The notes below the pieces were generated by a model. That model saw only the letters and a list, made by a program, of their open reading frames with translations. It had not been told where the DNA came from and did no database searches. Of a DNA stretch of 64,000 bases, positions 8,087-15,370 are shown in pieces (position 1 is the first letter of the stretch; the number at the start of each line of letters is the position of its first letter). The position numbers and the translations under genes are program-made. The DNA is from Streptomyces sp. HUAS YS2 (lineage in GTDB: Bacteria; Actinomycetota; Actinomycetes; Streptomycetales; Streptomycetaceae), in contig NZ_CP137573.1 of NCBI RefSeq assembly GCF_033343995.1, forward strand, positions 3,319,001-3,383,000, written 5' to 3'.

Positions 8087-8570
8087 CAGAATCAGTCTCA
8101 GTTCCTTGAACGGTCAGTCGCATCACGAGGGCGTCGACATTGCCCGGCTGGTAGTAGCCGCGCCGGAAGCCGATGGGCTCGAAGCCGAAGCGCTCGTACA
8201 ACTTCTGGGCGCGGGTGTTGTCCACCCGTACCTCCAGCAGCACCTCGTCGCACTCGAAGGCGGTGGCGTGCTGGAGCAGGTCGGTCAGGAGACGGGCGCC
8301 CAGGCCCGTCCCCCACTGGTCGCGGGCGGCGGCGATGGTCTGCACGTCGCCGAGCCCGCCGGCCGCGGCGAGGCCGGCGTAGCCGACCAGCCGGCCGTCG
8401 GCGTCCTCCGCGACGACGTAGCGGCGGGTGGCCTGCGGGCCGCGGGCGTGCGCGAGTTCGGACCAGAACATCCCGGCGGACCAGGCGTCCTCCGGGAAGA
8501 GGTCGTGTTCGAGCGCCAGCACCGGTTCTATGTCCCACCAGCGCATCTCGCGCAGCACCACGCCGGTCAC
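8076..8570 (-). CDS. rimI: Ribosomal-protein-S18-alanine N-acetyltransferase RimI (GNAT)
   Basis: A GNAT acetyltransferase, by homology and context the enzyme that acetylates the N-terminal alanine of ribosomal protein S18. The 164-residue product has [13 protein letters not shown], the acetyl-CoA pyrophosphate loop (Q/R-x-x-G-x-G), at about residues 84-95, and the family C-terminal part [20 protein letters not shown]. The GTG start at 8570 overlaps the tsaB stop as GTGA. Its place between tsaB and tsaD is the usual actinobacterial arrangement. Substrate specificity is inferred from family and location only; many RimI homologues are relaxed. Confidence 0.9.
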   Translation of the reverse strand: MTGVVLREMRWWDIEPVLALEHDLFPEDAWSAGMFWSELAHARGPQATRRYVVAEDADGRLVGYAGLAAAGGLGDVQTIAAARDQWGTGLGARLLTDLLQHATAFECDEVLLEVRVDNTRAQKLYERFGFEPIGFRRGYYQPGNVDALVMRLTVQGTETDSDGC

Positions 8571-9220
8571 TTGGGGGTGACCACCTTGTAGTTCTTCGGC
8601 ACCTGCGCGTCGGGGCGGCGCAGATAGAGCGGCAGCGGGTCGAGGAACGTGCCGCCCTCCTCCAGCACCTCGGCCGCGCGGGCCGCGAGGGCCGCCGCCG
8701 ACTGGTGCTCGGGGCCGCGGCCGTCAGGGAACGCCTCGGGGTAGAGCAGCGCGCCCGCGCCGACCACCGGGAGCCCGGCGGTCTGCTCGGCGATGTCGGC
8801 GGGCCGGTCGACCGAGGGCTCGGTGGCCCGGGTGCGGAAGTCGTCGTACCGCGCCCAGTAGACCTCCTTGCGGCGGGCGTCCGTCGCGACGACGAACGGC
8901 TCCGTCAGCCCGGAGGCGTACGCGAGTCCGTCCAGGGTGCACAGGCCGTGCACGGGGACGCCGAGCGCCGAGGCGAAGGTCGACGCGGTGACCAGGCCGA
9001 CGCGCAGGCCCGTGTACGGCCCGGGCCCGACACCGACGACGATGCCGGTGACGTCGGCGAGCGTGCGACCGGCCTCCTTCAGGACCTCGTCGACGGCGGG
9101 CAGCAGCAGCTCCCCGTGGCGCCGGGCGTCCACCCGGCTCGACTCGGCGACGACGGACCTGCCGTCGTGGAGGGCGGCGGTGACGGCGGGGGTGGCGGTA
9201 TCAAGGGCGAGCAAGAGCAC
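8567..9220 (-). CDS. tsaB: tRNA threonylcarbamoyladenosine biosynthesis protein TsaB
   Basis: ASKHA-fold partner of TsaD in the t6A-forming complex; acts as a structural dimerisation platform. The 217-residue product starts MLLLALDTATPAVTAAL and contains the GVGPGPYTGLRVGL motif (about residues 66-79), typical of TsaB. It starts with GTG at 9220 and ends overlapping rimI by 4 nt. It is the first gene of the tsaB-rimI-tsaD unit. tsaE, the ATPase of the same pathway, is separated from it by two unrelated small genes. Confidence 0.95.
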   Translation of the reverse strand: MLLLALDTATPAVTAALHDGRSVVAESSRVDARRHGELLLPAVDEVLKEAGRTLADVTGIVVGVGPGPYTGLRVGLVTASTFASALGVPVHGLCTLDGLAYASGLTEPFVVATDARRKEVYWARYDDFRTRATEPSVDRPADIAEQTAGLPVVGAGALLYPEAFPDGRGPEHQSAAALAARAAEVLEEGGTFLDPLPLYLRRPDAQVPKNYKVVTPK

Positions 9221-9322
9221 GCGGACAGCCTACGGCTCCGGCGGCCGAGGCACGGCGTCCCGTCCCGTCGCCGCACGGCTGCTAACGTCACCACGGGTAC
9301 ATACGTCTGAGAGGTGGGCAGC

Positions 9323-9892
9323 GTGGCAGGTCGCAGCTCGGGATTCGTGGCCGGGCTGACCGCGGCCGCACTCGCCGTGGTCGGATTCCTCGCCTACCAG
9401 GCGTCGGCCAGCGCCCCGTCGGACCTGTCGGCGACGCCGAAGTCCCCCGGCGCCTCGGCCTCCGCCTCCGCGACCTCGCCGGCCGGTCCCACACAGAAGC
9501 CGAAGGACCCGCTCGCCATCCCGGCCTCCTCGGGCTCCGGTCAGCGCGTCGTCTACGCGCTCGGCGAGAAGCGGGTCTGGCTGGTGGACGCGAAAGGGCA
9601 GGCCACCAGCACGTTCTCGGTGATGCCCAGCACGGTCCACCCGGCGCCGGGCGCGTACCACGTCACCTCGCGCTCGGGCACGGTGCGCGGCTCGGACGGG
9701 ATCCAGATCGAGCACGTGGTCCGGTTCACGAGCGTCGACGACACCGCGATCGGTTTCAGTGCCGCGGTGGACGGCACGCTCCCGTCGCCGGACCCGGCGC
9801 GCAAGACGGGCGGCATCCGCATGAAGAAGGCGGACGGGAACGCGATGTGGCTGTTCGCCACGGTCGGTTCGAAGGTCGTCGTCGTCGCGTAG
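9323..9892 (+). CDS. Membrane-anchored L,D-transpeptidase-like protein lacking the catalytic Cys and His
   Basis: About 189 residues. One N-terminal membrane anchor (residues 8-25), an Ala/Ser/Pro/Lys linker (30-70) and a C-terminal domain. The domain pattern QRVVYALGEKRVWLVDAKGQ, then PAPGAYHV, then GGIRMKKADGNAMW and SKVVVV follows the YkuD L,D-transpeptidase layout. However, the catalytic S/T-x-G-C-I/V-R signature reads TGGIR (162-166), with Gly where the nucleophilic Cys belongs, and the upstream His motif is replaced by IGFSAA (143-148). I infer a catalytically dead, possibly peptidoglycan-binding, relative. GTG 9323 is chosen because GAGAGGTGG lies at good spacing before it. The similarity is read by eye. 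Confidence 0.65.
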   Translation: MAGRSSGFVAGLTAAALAVVGFLAYQASASAPSDLSATPKSPGASASASATSPAGPTQKPKDPLAIPASSGSGQRVVYALGEKRVWLVDAKGQATSTFSVMPSTVHPAPGAYHVTSRSGTVRGSDGIQIEHVVRFTSVDDTAIGFSAAVDGTLPSPDPARKTGGIRMKKADGNAMWLFATVGSKVVVVA

Positions 9893-9955
9893 GACGCCGT
9901 CGTCCAGGACGTCGCCGTCGCGCAGGAGACTGTCGTCCGTACGAGGGACCCGTCG

Positions 9956-10141
9956 TCAGGCGGCTTCCTGCCGTACCACCGGCTCCGCCACGCCCTGAGC
10001 CTCGGACTCCGTCTCCCGTTCGACCTCCCGGGGCGGAGTCGACACCGCGTCGGCCGCGGCACAGGAGGCCAGCAGGTCGACCATCGTCACGGCGCCGCGC
10101 CGGCCCTCGGTCGCACGGGTCTCGCGCTCTGGCGTCGACAT
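9956..10141 (-). CDS. Small protein behind an iron box, unknown function
   Basis: A 61-residue acidic/polar product (MSTPERETRATEGRRGAVTM to the end VAEPVVRQEAA) with a single cysteine (LASCAAADA). It has no signal peptide and no recognised family. The ATG at 10141 is preceded by GGGAGG at 5-nt spacing. A 16/19 match to the DmdR/IdeR iron box sits 12-30 nt upstream of the start, so iron-repressed expression is predicted. It stands alone between the plus-strand transpeptidase-like gene and tsaE. The strong ribosome binding site and operator argue that it is a real gene; its role in iron physiology is only an inference. Confidence 0.62.
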   Translation of the reverse strand: MSTPERETRATEGRRGAVTMVDLLASCAAADAVSTPPREVERETESEAQGVAEPVVRQEAA

Positions 10142-10152
10142 GAAGGCCTCCC

Positions 10153-10171
10153 GTAGGTTAGGTACACCTAA
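10153..10171 (-). promoter_or_regulatory. Iron box (DmdR1/IdeR-type operator)
   Basis: The 19-bp site GTAGGTTAGGTACACCTAA matches the actinobacterial iron-box consensus TTAGGTTAGSCTMACCTAA at 16 of 19 positions. It is centred on an almost perfect palindrome (GGTTAGGT-AC-ACCTAACC, 10156-10173). It lies immediately upstream of the ribosome binding site of the 61-residue gene on the minus strand. Fe(II)-dependent repression is inferred from the consensus. Confidence 0.75.
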
Positions 10172-10281
10172 CCAGCTCGTCCCTCCATGTCACCACGGCT
10201 CGTACGGCCGACGCAACATCTTCCCGACACCTTGTCGGAACCTACGTACGCACGGCGTAAGACGCGCGACGGACGACGCGC

Positions 10282-10309
10282 GGCGGACGGCGGACGGCGG
10301 ACGGCGGAC
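10282..10309. repeat. Four tandem copies of a 7-bp unit GGCGGAC
   Basis: GGCGGAC is repeated four times exactly (10282-10309), just downstream of the tsaE stop and upstream of the iron-box promoter region. It is a short microsatellite-like tract that could vary in copy number; no function is evident. Confidence 0.85.
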
Positions 10310-10313
10310 GGCC

Positions 10314-10814
10314 TCAGCCCAGCCGCAGGTCCTCGTCCGCCCAGCGGGCGCCGATGCCGCGCAGGACGACGGTGCGCCGGTCGTCGTCGGTGTCGCCGAC
10401 GACCCGGTGGATGAGCACGTGCAGCCGGTCGTCCGTCAGGTCCTCGACCTTGCCGTCGCCCCACTCCACGACGACCACCGAGTCGGGCAGCGAGACGTCG
10501 AGGTCCAGGTCCTCCATCTCGTCCAGACCGCCGCCGAGCCGGTAGGCGTCGACGTGCACCAGCGCCGGACCGCCGGTGAGGGACGGGTGGACGCGGGCGA
10601 TGACGAAGGTCGGCGAGGTGACGGCGCCGCGCACGCCCAGGCCCTCGCCGAGCCCGCGGGTCAGGGTCGTCTTCCCCGCGCCGAGTTCGCCGGTGAGCAT
10701 GACCAGGTCACCGGGGCGCAGCAGTTTCGCGAGCCGGCGCCCGATCTCCTGCATCTGCTCGGGGGAGTCGACGGCGAGCGTGGCCTCAGCGGCCGGAATC
10801 TGCGGAGCTTCCAT
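10314..10814 (-). CDS. tsaE: tRNA threonylcarbamoyladenosine biosynthesis ATPase TsaE
   Basis: P-loop ATPase needed for turnover of the TsaBD complex in t6A synthesis. The 166-residue protein has Walker A GELGAGKTT, a TSPTFVI motif and the conserved HVDAYRL and VVVVEWGDG motifs of the family. ATG 10814 is preferred over the in-frame TTG at 10823. Its start lies inside the end of the alpha/beta hydrolase gene (29-nt overlap), so the two are cotranscribed. TAACGT at 8 nt before the ATG could also permit a leaderless internal transcript. Confidence 0.95.
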   Translation of the reverse strand: MEAPQIPAAEATLAVDSPEQMQEIGRRLAKLLRPGDLVMLTGELGAGKTTLTRGLGEGLGVRGAVTSPTFVIARVHPSLTGGPALVHVDAYRLGGGLDEMEDLDLDVSLPDSVVVVEWGDGKVEDLTDDRLHVLIHRVVGDTDDDRRTVVLRGIGARWADEDLRLG

Positions 10815-12006
10815 GCCCGCCAACGTTAGCCGCTGCCGGCACCGCTCCGACCCGTACCAGCAGGTCGGCCAGCCGGTCGGTGACCGCCTCGGGGTGCTCC
10901 AGCATCACCAGATGGCCGGCGTCGGGCACGATGACCAGCTCGGCGTCCGGCAGCAGACCGGCGATCGCCTCGGTGTGCGAGCTGGGCGTCACCAGGTCGT
11001 TGTCGCCGGCCAGGGCGAGCACCGGCACCTCGGCGAAGACCGGCAGGGCCTCGGCCTTGTCGTGCTCGGCGAAGGCCGGGTAGAACTCCGCGACCACGTC
11101 GATCGGCGTCGACTCGATCATCCGCTCGGCGAACCGGGCGACCGCCGGGTCCACGTCCCGCGAGGAGAACGAGTACCTCTTGATCATCCCGGCGAACAGG
11201 TCGGCGGTCGCCCGGCGGCCGCGCTCGACCAGCTCGGCCTGCGAGCCGAGGGCCTTGAGAACCCCGGGCAGCACCCGGCGCACCGCGTTGACGCCGGCGC
11301 TGGGCAGCCCGTACGTGAGCTCGCCGAGTCCGCCGCAGGACGTACCCACGAAGGCGGCCCCGACGACGCGCTCGCGGATCAGCTCCGGGTACCGGTCGGC
11401 CAGCGCCATCATCGTCATGCCGCCCATCGAATGGCCGACGAGGACCAGCGGGCCCTCGGGGGCGGCGGCGTCGATGACGGCCTTCAGGTCGCGGCCGAGC
11501 CGCTCGATCGAGACCGGCGCGCCGTCCGGGCCGGACTGGGCGACGCCGCGGGCCGAGCGGCCGTGGCTGCGCTGGTCCCAGTGGACGGTGCGGACCAGGC
11601 CGCGCAGGGCGGCGCGCTGGAAGTGCCAGGAGTCCTGGTTGAGGCAGAAGCCGTGGCTGAAGACGACGGTGACGGGGGCGGGCGCGCGGCGGCCGAAGAG
11701 CCGGCGGCGGCGCTGGGCGCCGGGCGGCCCCGCCTCCGGGTCGATCTCGTCGACCTCGTAGTACAGCGCGGTGGAGTCGTCGGCGAGCGCGCGGCCCGGG
11801 GCGCCGCGCAGGGAGCCGTACGGGGCGGAGGCGTCGAGGGCGAGCCGGGCCTTCTTGCGCATGCCGCGCCCGACGGTGAGCCGTTCGACGGCGACGCCGG
11901 CCGCCGCGCCGGCGGCGAGCACGCCTATCGCGGCGCCTGCGAGGCCCGCGCCGCGCCGCCACGTACCGGCGGCGGTGACGATCTCCCCCGTGCTGCTCTC
12001 GCTCAC
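10786..12006 (-). CDS. Alpha/beta hydrolase with N-terminal hydrophobic segment
   Basis: A 406-residue alpha/beta-hydrolase-fold protein. An Ala/Gly-rich hydrophobic stretch (residues about 18-42) may anchor it to the membrane. The hydrolase core has the oxyanion-hole motif FSHGF, the nucleophile elbow GHSMGG, the acid-bearing loop GDNDLVTP and the catalytic-His motif DAGHLVMLEHPE. The substrate is unknown; lipase, esterase or peptidase activity are all possible. GTG start at 12006, 10 bp downstream of the alr stop, and the 3' end overlaps tsaE. The order alr - hydrolase - tsaE is the usual Streptomyces context. Confidence 0.88.
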   Translation of the reverse strand: MSESSTGEIVTAAGTWRRGAGLAGAAIGVLAAGAAAGVAVERLTVGRGMRKKARLALDASAPYGSLRGAPGRALADDSTALYYEVDEIDPEAGPPGAQRRRRLFGRRAPAPVTVVFSHGFCLNQDSWHFQRAALRGLVRTVHWDQRSHGRSARGVAQSGPDGAPVSIERLGRDLKAVIDAAAPEGPLVLVGHSMGGMTMMALADRYPELIRERVVGAAFVGTSCGGLGELTYGLPSAGVNAVRRVLPGVLKALGSQAELVERGRRATADLFAGMIKRYSFSSRDVDPAVARFAERMIESTPIDVVAEFYPAFAEHDKAEALPVFAEVPVLALAGDNDLVTPSSHTEAIAGLLPDAELVIVPDAGHLVMLEHPEAVTDRLADLLVRVGAVPAAANVGGHGSSADSGR

Positions 12007-12016
12007 AACCGCTCCC

Positions 12017-13186
12017 CTAGTGGTCCCGGGCGTCCGGGCTCTCGTCGATGTAGACGCGCGGGACGCGCGCGCCGATGCGGGTGACGATCTCGTACGCGAT
12101 GGTGTCGGCGGCGTCGGCCCAGTCCTGGGCGGTCGGCTCGCCGCGGTCGCCGGGCCCGAAGAGCAGGGCCTCGGTGCCGGGTTCCACGACGTCCCCCCCG
12201 AGATCGACGACGAACTGGTCCATCGCGACGCGGCCGGCGACGGTGCGGACCTTGCCGCCGACGAGGACCGGGCCGCGACCGGAGGCGTGGCGCGGGACGC
12301 CGTCGGCGTACCCGAGGGGGACGAGACCGAGGGTGGTCTCGTGCTCGGTGACGTAGTGGTGGCCGTAGGAGACGCCGTGTCCGGCCGGGGCGTTCTTGAC
12401 CAGGGCGACGCTCGCGGCCAGGGACATCACGGGCCGGAGGCCGAAGTCGGCGGGCGTGCCGAGCTCGGGGCTGGGCGAGACGCCGTACATGGCGATGCCG
12501 GGCCGCACGAGATCGAAATGGGTCTCGGGGAGGGTGAGGGTGGCCGGCGAGTTGGCGATGTGCCGGACCTCGGGGGCGACGCCGGCCTTCTCGGCGTGCT
12601 CCAGCATGGTGTGGAAGAGCTCCAGCTGGCGGGTGATGGACGGATGACCGGGCTCGTCGGCGCAGGCGAAGTGCGACCAGAGTCCGGTGACGCGGAGGAG
12701 CCCCTCCTCCTGGGCGCGGAGGGCCTCGCCGACGAGCTGGGGCCAGTCGGCGGGCTGGCAGCCGTTGCGGCCGAGGCCGGTGTCCGCCTTGAGCTGGATC
12801 CTGGCGGGGCGGCCGACGCGACGGGCGGCCTCGCGGACCTCGTCGAGGGCCCACGTCCCGCTGACCGTCATGTCGAGATCCGCCTCGATGCCCTGGTCCC
12901 ACGGGTCGCCCGGGGTCCACAGCCAGCACAGGATGCGCGCGTCCGCGATCCCGGCGGCGCGCAGCGCGAGCGCCTCGTGCGGCGTGGCGGTCCCGAGCCA
13001 GGTCGCCCCGGCTTCGAGCGCGGCCCGGGCACAGGGCACGGCCCCGTGTCCGTACGCGTCCGCCTTCACGACGGCCATCACCTGGGAGTGGGGCGCGACA
13101 CGGGCGCGCAGCGCGCGGACATTGGCGCGCAGCGCACCGAGGTCGATCTCGGCACGGGCTCGGCGGGGCGGCGGTGTCTGACTCAT
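12017..13186 (-). CDS. alr: Alanine racemase
   Basis: PLP enzyme interconverting L- and D-alanine, supplying D-Ala for peptidoglycan. The 389-residue protein has the PLP-lysine motif AVVKADAYGHG near the N-terminus, a GIAMYGVSP motif, and the late LVPLGYADGVPR region followed by RVAMDQFVVDLG, which contributes to the active site at the dimer interface. Length and order are typical. It starts a minus-strand run with the hydrolase and tsaE. The ATG at 13186 follows a 334-bp noncoding stretch. Confidence 0.96.
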   Translation of the reverse strand: MSQTPPPRRARAEIDLGALRANVRALRARVAPHSQVMAVVKADAYGHGAVPCARAALEAGATWLGTATPHEALALRAAGIADARILCWLWTPGDPWDQGIEADLDMTVSGTWALDEVREAARRVGRPARIQLKADTGLGRNGCQPADWPQLVGEALRAQEEGLLRVTGLWSHFACADEPGHPSITRQLELFHTMLEHAEKAGVAPEVRHIANSPATLTLPETHFDLVRPGIAMYGVSPSPELGTPADFGLRPVMSLAASVALVKNAPAGHGVSYGHHYVTEHETTLGLVPLGYADGVPRHASGRGPVLVGGKVRTVAGRVAMDQFVVDLGGDVVEPGTEALLFGPGDRGEPTAQDWADAADTIAYEIVTRIGARVPRVYIDESPDARDH

Positions 13187-13520
13187 CGCGCCCAGTCTCT
13201 CAGGTGTCCGCCCCCAGACGTCCGACCTCCGGTGTAGCCCAGATCACGCCATCCCTCCAGAACCGCCCCGCCCCGGCCACACGCGACCGAAGCCGCCGCG
13301 TGCGGGCGCGGCGCGCAGCTCTCGCGTGTGGCGCGGCGCGCGGCTGCCGCAGGGTCGGGGGCGGTGGCCCCGGGGCTCCCTCGCGGCGCGAAGCCGCCGA
13401 GGACGGGCGCGGCCCGAAGCTGCCGCGAGTCTCGCGGCGCGCAGCTGTCGCCGGGGGTTGGGGGCGGAGCCCCCGGTCTCGGCAGAGTTCCGGTGAGGGG
13501 TGGGGTGCCGGATCCGAGCC
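13187..13520. other. Intergenic region between nnr and alr with GC-rich palindromic repeats
   Basis: No credible gene. The stretch holds several degenerate copies of a ~16-bp sequence resembling GCGGCGCGAAGCTGCCGCGAG (around 13312-13450) and G/C-tract palindromes, a texture common in Streptomyces intergenic DNA. A hairpin of GGGGGC-GGA-GCCCCC lies at 13460-13474. An alr promoter should be here but I cannot pick one with confidence. Confidence 0.6.
13460..13474 (-). terminator. GC hairpin downstream of nnr
   Basis: GGGGGC-GGA-GCCCCC, a 6-bp perfect stem with a 3-nt loop, 47 nt past the nnr stop. There is no U-tract, as usual in Streptomyces. It probably ends the acpS-nnr transcript and separates it from alr. 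Confidence 0.5.
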
Positions 13521-14978
13521 CTACCCCACCACGTCCGCCCACGCCCTCGGCAGAGCCGTGGCCACGTCCGACGCGGCGATCGGGGCGCCGTTCGAGGCGA
13601 GGCGGGCTGCGAGGCCGTGGAGGTAGGCCGCGCAGGACGCCGCGTCGCGGGGGCGCAGGCCCGCGGCCAGGAGCGAGCCCGCCAGGCCCGACAGGACGTC
13701 GCCGCTCCCCGCCGTCGCCAGCCACGACGTGCCCGTCGGGTTCACCCGGACCGGCGACATCGGCGTCGACACCCCGTCCGCGTGCCCCTCCGCGTCCGCC
13801 ACCAGCGTCGTCGAGCCCTTCAGCAGCACCGTCGCCCCGAACCGCGCCGCCAGCTCCCGAACCGCTGCCAGCCGCCCGTCCTCGACCTCCTCGCGCGCGA
13901 CGCCGAGCAGCGCCGCCGCCTCCCCGGCGTGCGGGGTCAGCAGGGTCGGGGCCGCCCGGCGCCGTACCGCCGCCGGGCTCAGGTCCCGCAGCCCGTCCGC
14001 GTCCACCAGCACCGGTACGTCCGAGGCCAGTACCTCCGCCACACCCGGGTCGTCGCCCAGCCCCGGGCCCACCACCCACGCCTGCACCCGCCCCGCCTTC
14101 CCCGGCGGCCCCTCGTGCACCAGCGTCTCCGGGTGCCGGGCGATCACCGCGTCCGCCGCGGGACCCACGTACCGCACCGCGCCCGCGCCGCCCCGCAGCG
14201 CCCCCGCCACCGCGAGCACCGCAGCGCCGGGATACCGCGCCGACCCGGCGACGACACCGACCACGCCCCGCCGGTACTTGTCGCTCTCCGCCGCCGGCGC
14301 CGGCAGCAGCCACGCCACGTCCTCGTGCTGCAGCGCCTCCAGGTCCGGCACCGAGGGCAGCGTCGCGTCGAGCCCGATGTCGACCAGCCGTACCGCGCCC
14401 GCGTACTCCCGCGCCGGGTCGATCAGCAGCCCCGGCTTGTACGTCCCGAACGTCACCGTCGCGTCCGCCGCCAGCGCCTCCCCGCCGACCTCCCCGGTGT
14501 CCGCCGACACCCCGCTCGGCAGGTCCACCGCCACCACCACCGCGTCCGAGCCGCGCGCCGCCCGCGCGACGGGCACCGCGTCCGGCCGCAGCCCGCCCTG
14601 TCCGCCGATGCCGGTGATCCCGTCCAGGACCAGGTCCGCGACGGCCAGCGCCTCGAACGGGTCGTCACTCACCCGTCCCCCGGCGGCCCGCAGCGCCGCG
14701 AGGCCGGCCTCGTGCACCCGCGCGCCGAGCAGCACCGCCGTCACGCCCGCCCCGCGCCGGGCCAGCCTGGCCCCCGCGTACAGCGTGTCGCCGCCGTTGT
14801 CGCCGCTGCCGACCAGCAGCACGACCCTCGCCCCGTACACCCGCCCCTTGCCCAGCAGCGAGCAGCAGGCGGCGGCGAGGCCGGCGGCGGCGCGCTGCAT
14901 CAGCGTGCCCTCCGGCAGCCGCGCCATCAGTTCGGCCTCGGCGGCCCGTACGGTCTCCACGCGGTGAGCGGTACGCAT
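13521..14978 (-). CDS. nnr: Bifunctional NAD(P)H-hydrate epimerase / ADP-dependent NAD(P)H-hydrate dehydratase
   Basis: Repairs hydrated NADH and NADPH. The 485-residue protein fuses an N-terminal epimerase domain (about 1-215; VGSGDNGGDTLYAGARLARRG and VVAVDLPSGVSADTG) to a C-terminal ribokinase-like dehydratase domain (about 225-485; LLTPHAGEAAALLG, VLLKGSTTLVAD and ATAGSGDVLSGLAGSLLAAG). Both signature sets are intact, so both activities are expected. It lies 4 bp downstream of acpS and is probably cotranscribed with it. The ATG at 14978 gives the normal start of the epimerase domain. Confidence 0.96.
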   Translation of the reverse strand: MRTAHRVETVRAAEAELMARLPEGTLMQRAAAGLAAACCSLLGKGRVYGARVVLLVGSGDNGGDTLYAGARLARRGAGVTAVLLGARVHEAGLAALRAAGGRVSDDPFEALAVADLVLDGITGIGGQGGLRPDAVPVARAARGSDAVVVAVDLPSGVSADTGEVGGEALAADATVTFGTYKPGLLIDPAREYAGAVRLVDIGLDATLPSVPDLEALQHEDVAWLLPAPAAESDKYRRGVVGVVAGSARYPGAAVLAVAGALRGGAGAVRYVGPAADAVIARHPETLVHEGPPGKAGRVQAWVVGPGLGDDPGVAEVLASDVPVLVDADGLRDLSPAAVRRRAAPTLLTPHAGEAAALLGVAREEVEDGRLAAVRELAARFGATVLLKGSTTLVADAEGHADGVSTPMSPVRVNPTGTSWLATAGSGDVLSGLAGSLLAAGLRPRDAASCAAYLHGLAARLASNGAPIAASDVATALPRAWADVVG

Positions 14979-14982
14979 GGGC

Positions 14983-15351
14983 TCAACCCTCCGCGATCAC
15001 CACCGCCGACGCCACCCCGGCATCGTGACTGAGCGACACGTGCCAGCTCTTCACGCCGAGTTCCGCGGCGCGCGCCGCCACCGTCCCGCGCACCCGCAGC
15101 CGCGGCTGCCCGCTCTCCTCCAGGTACACCTCGGCGTCGGTCCAGTGCAGGCCGGCGGGCGCGCCGAGCGCCTTGGCGACCGCCTCCTTCGCGGCGAACC
15201 GCACCGCGAGCGAGGCCGGCCCGCGCCGCTCGCCGCTGCGCAGGTACAGCTCGCCCTCGACGAAGAGCCGCTGCAGCAGCCCGGGCGTCCGTTCCAGCGA
15301 CGTGGCGAAACGGTCCACCTCCGCGACGTCGATCCCCACCCCGATGATCAT
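14983..15351 (-). CDS. acpS: Holo-[acyl-carrier-protein] synthase
   Basis: Transfers 4'-phosphopantetheine from CoA to a serine of acyl carrier proteins for fatty-acid and type II polyketide synthesis. The 122-residue product has the magnesium-binding motif GIGVD-type start ([15 protein letters not shown]), the [12 protein letters not shown] motif and the C-terminal [15 protein letters not shown] strand, all standard for AcpS. It is followed by nnr after 4 bp and lies 19 bp downstream of the glmS stop, which suggests glmS-acpS-nnr cotranscription. Confidence 0.96.
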   Translation of the reverse strand: MIIGVGIDVAEVDRFATSLERTPGLLQRLFVEGELYLRSGERRGPASLAVRFAAKEAVAKALGAPAGLHWTDAEVYLEESGQPRLRVRGTVAARAAELGVKSWHVSLSHDAGVASAVVIAEG

Positions 15352-15370
15352 CGAACCCTCACTCGAAACG

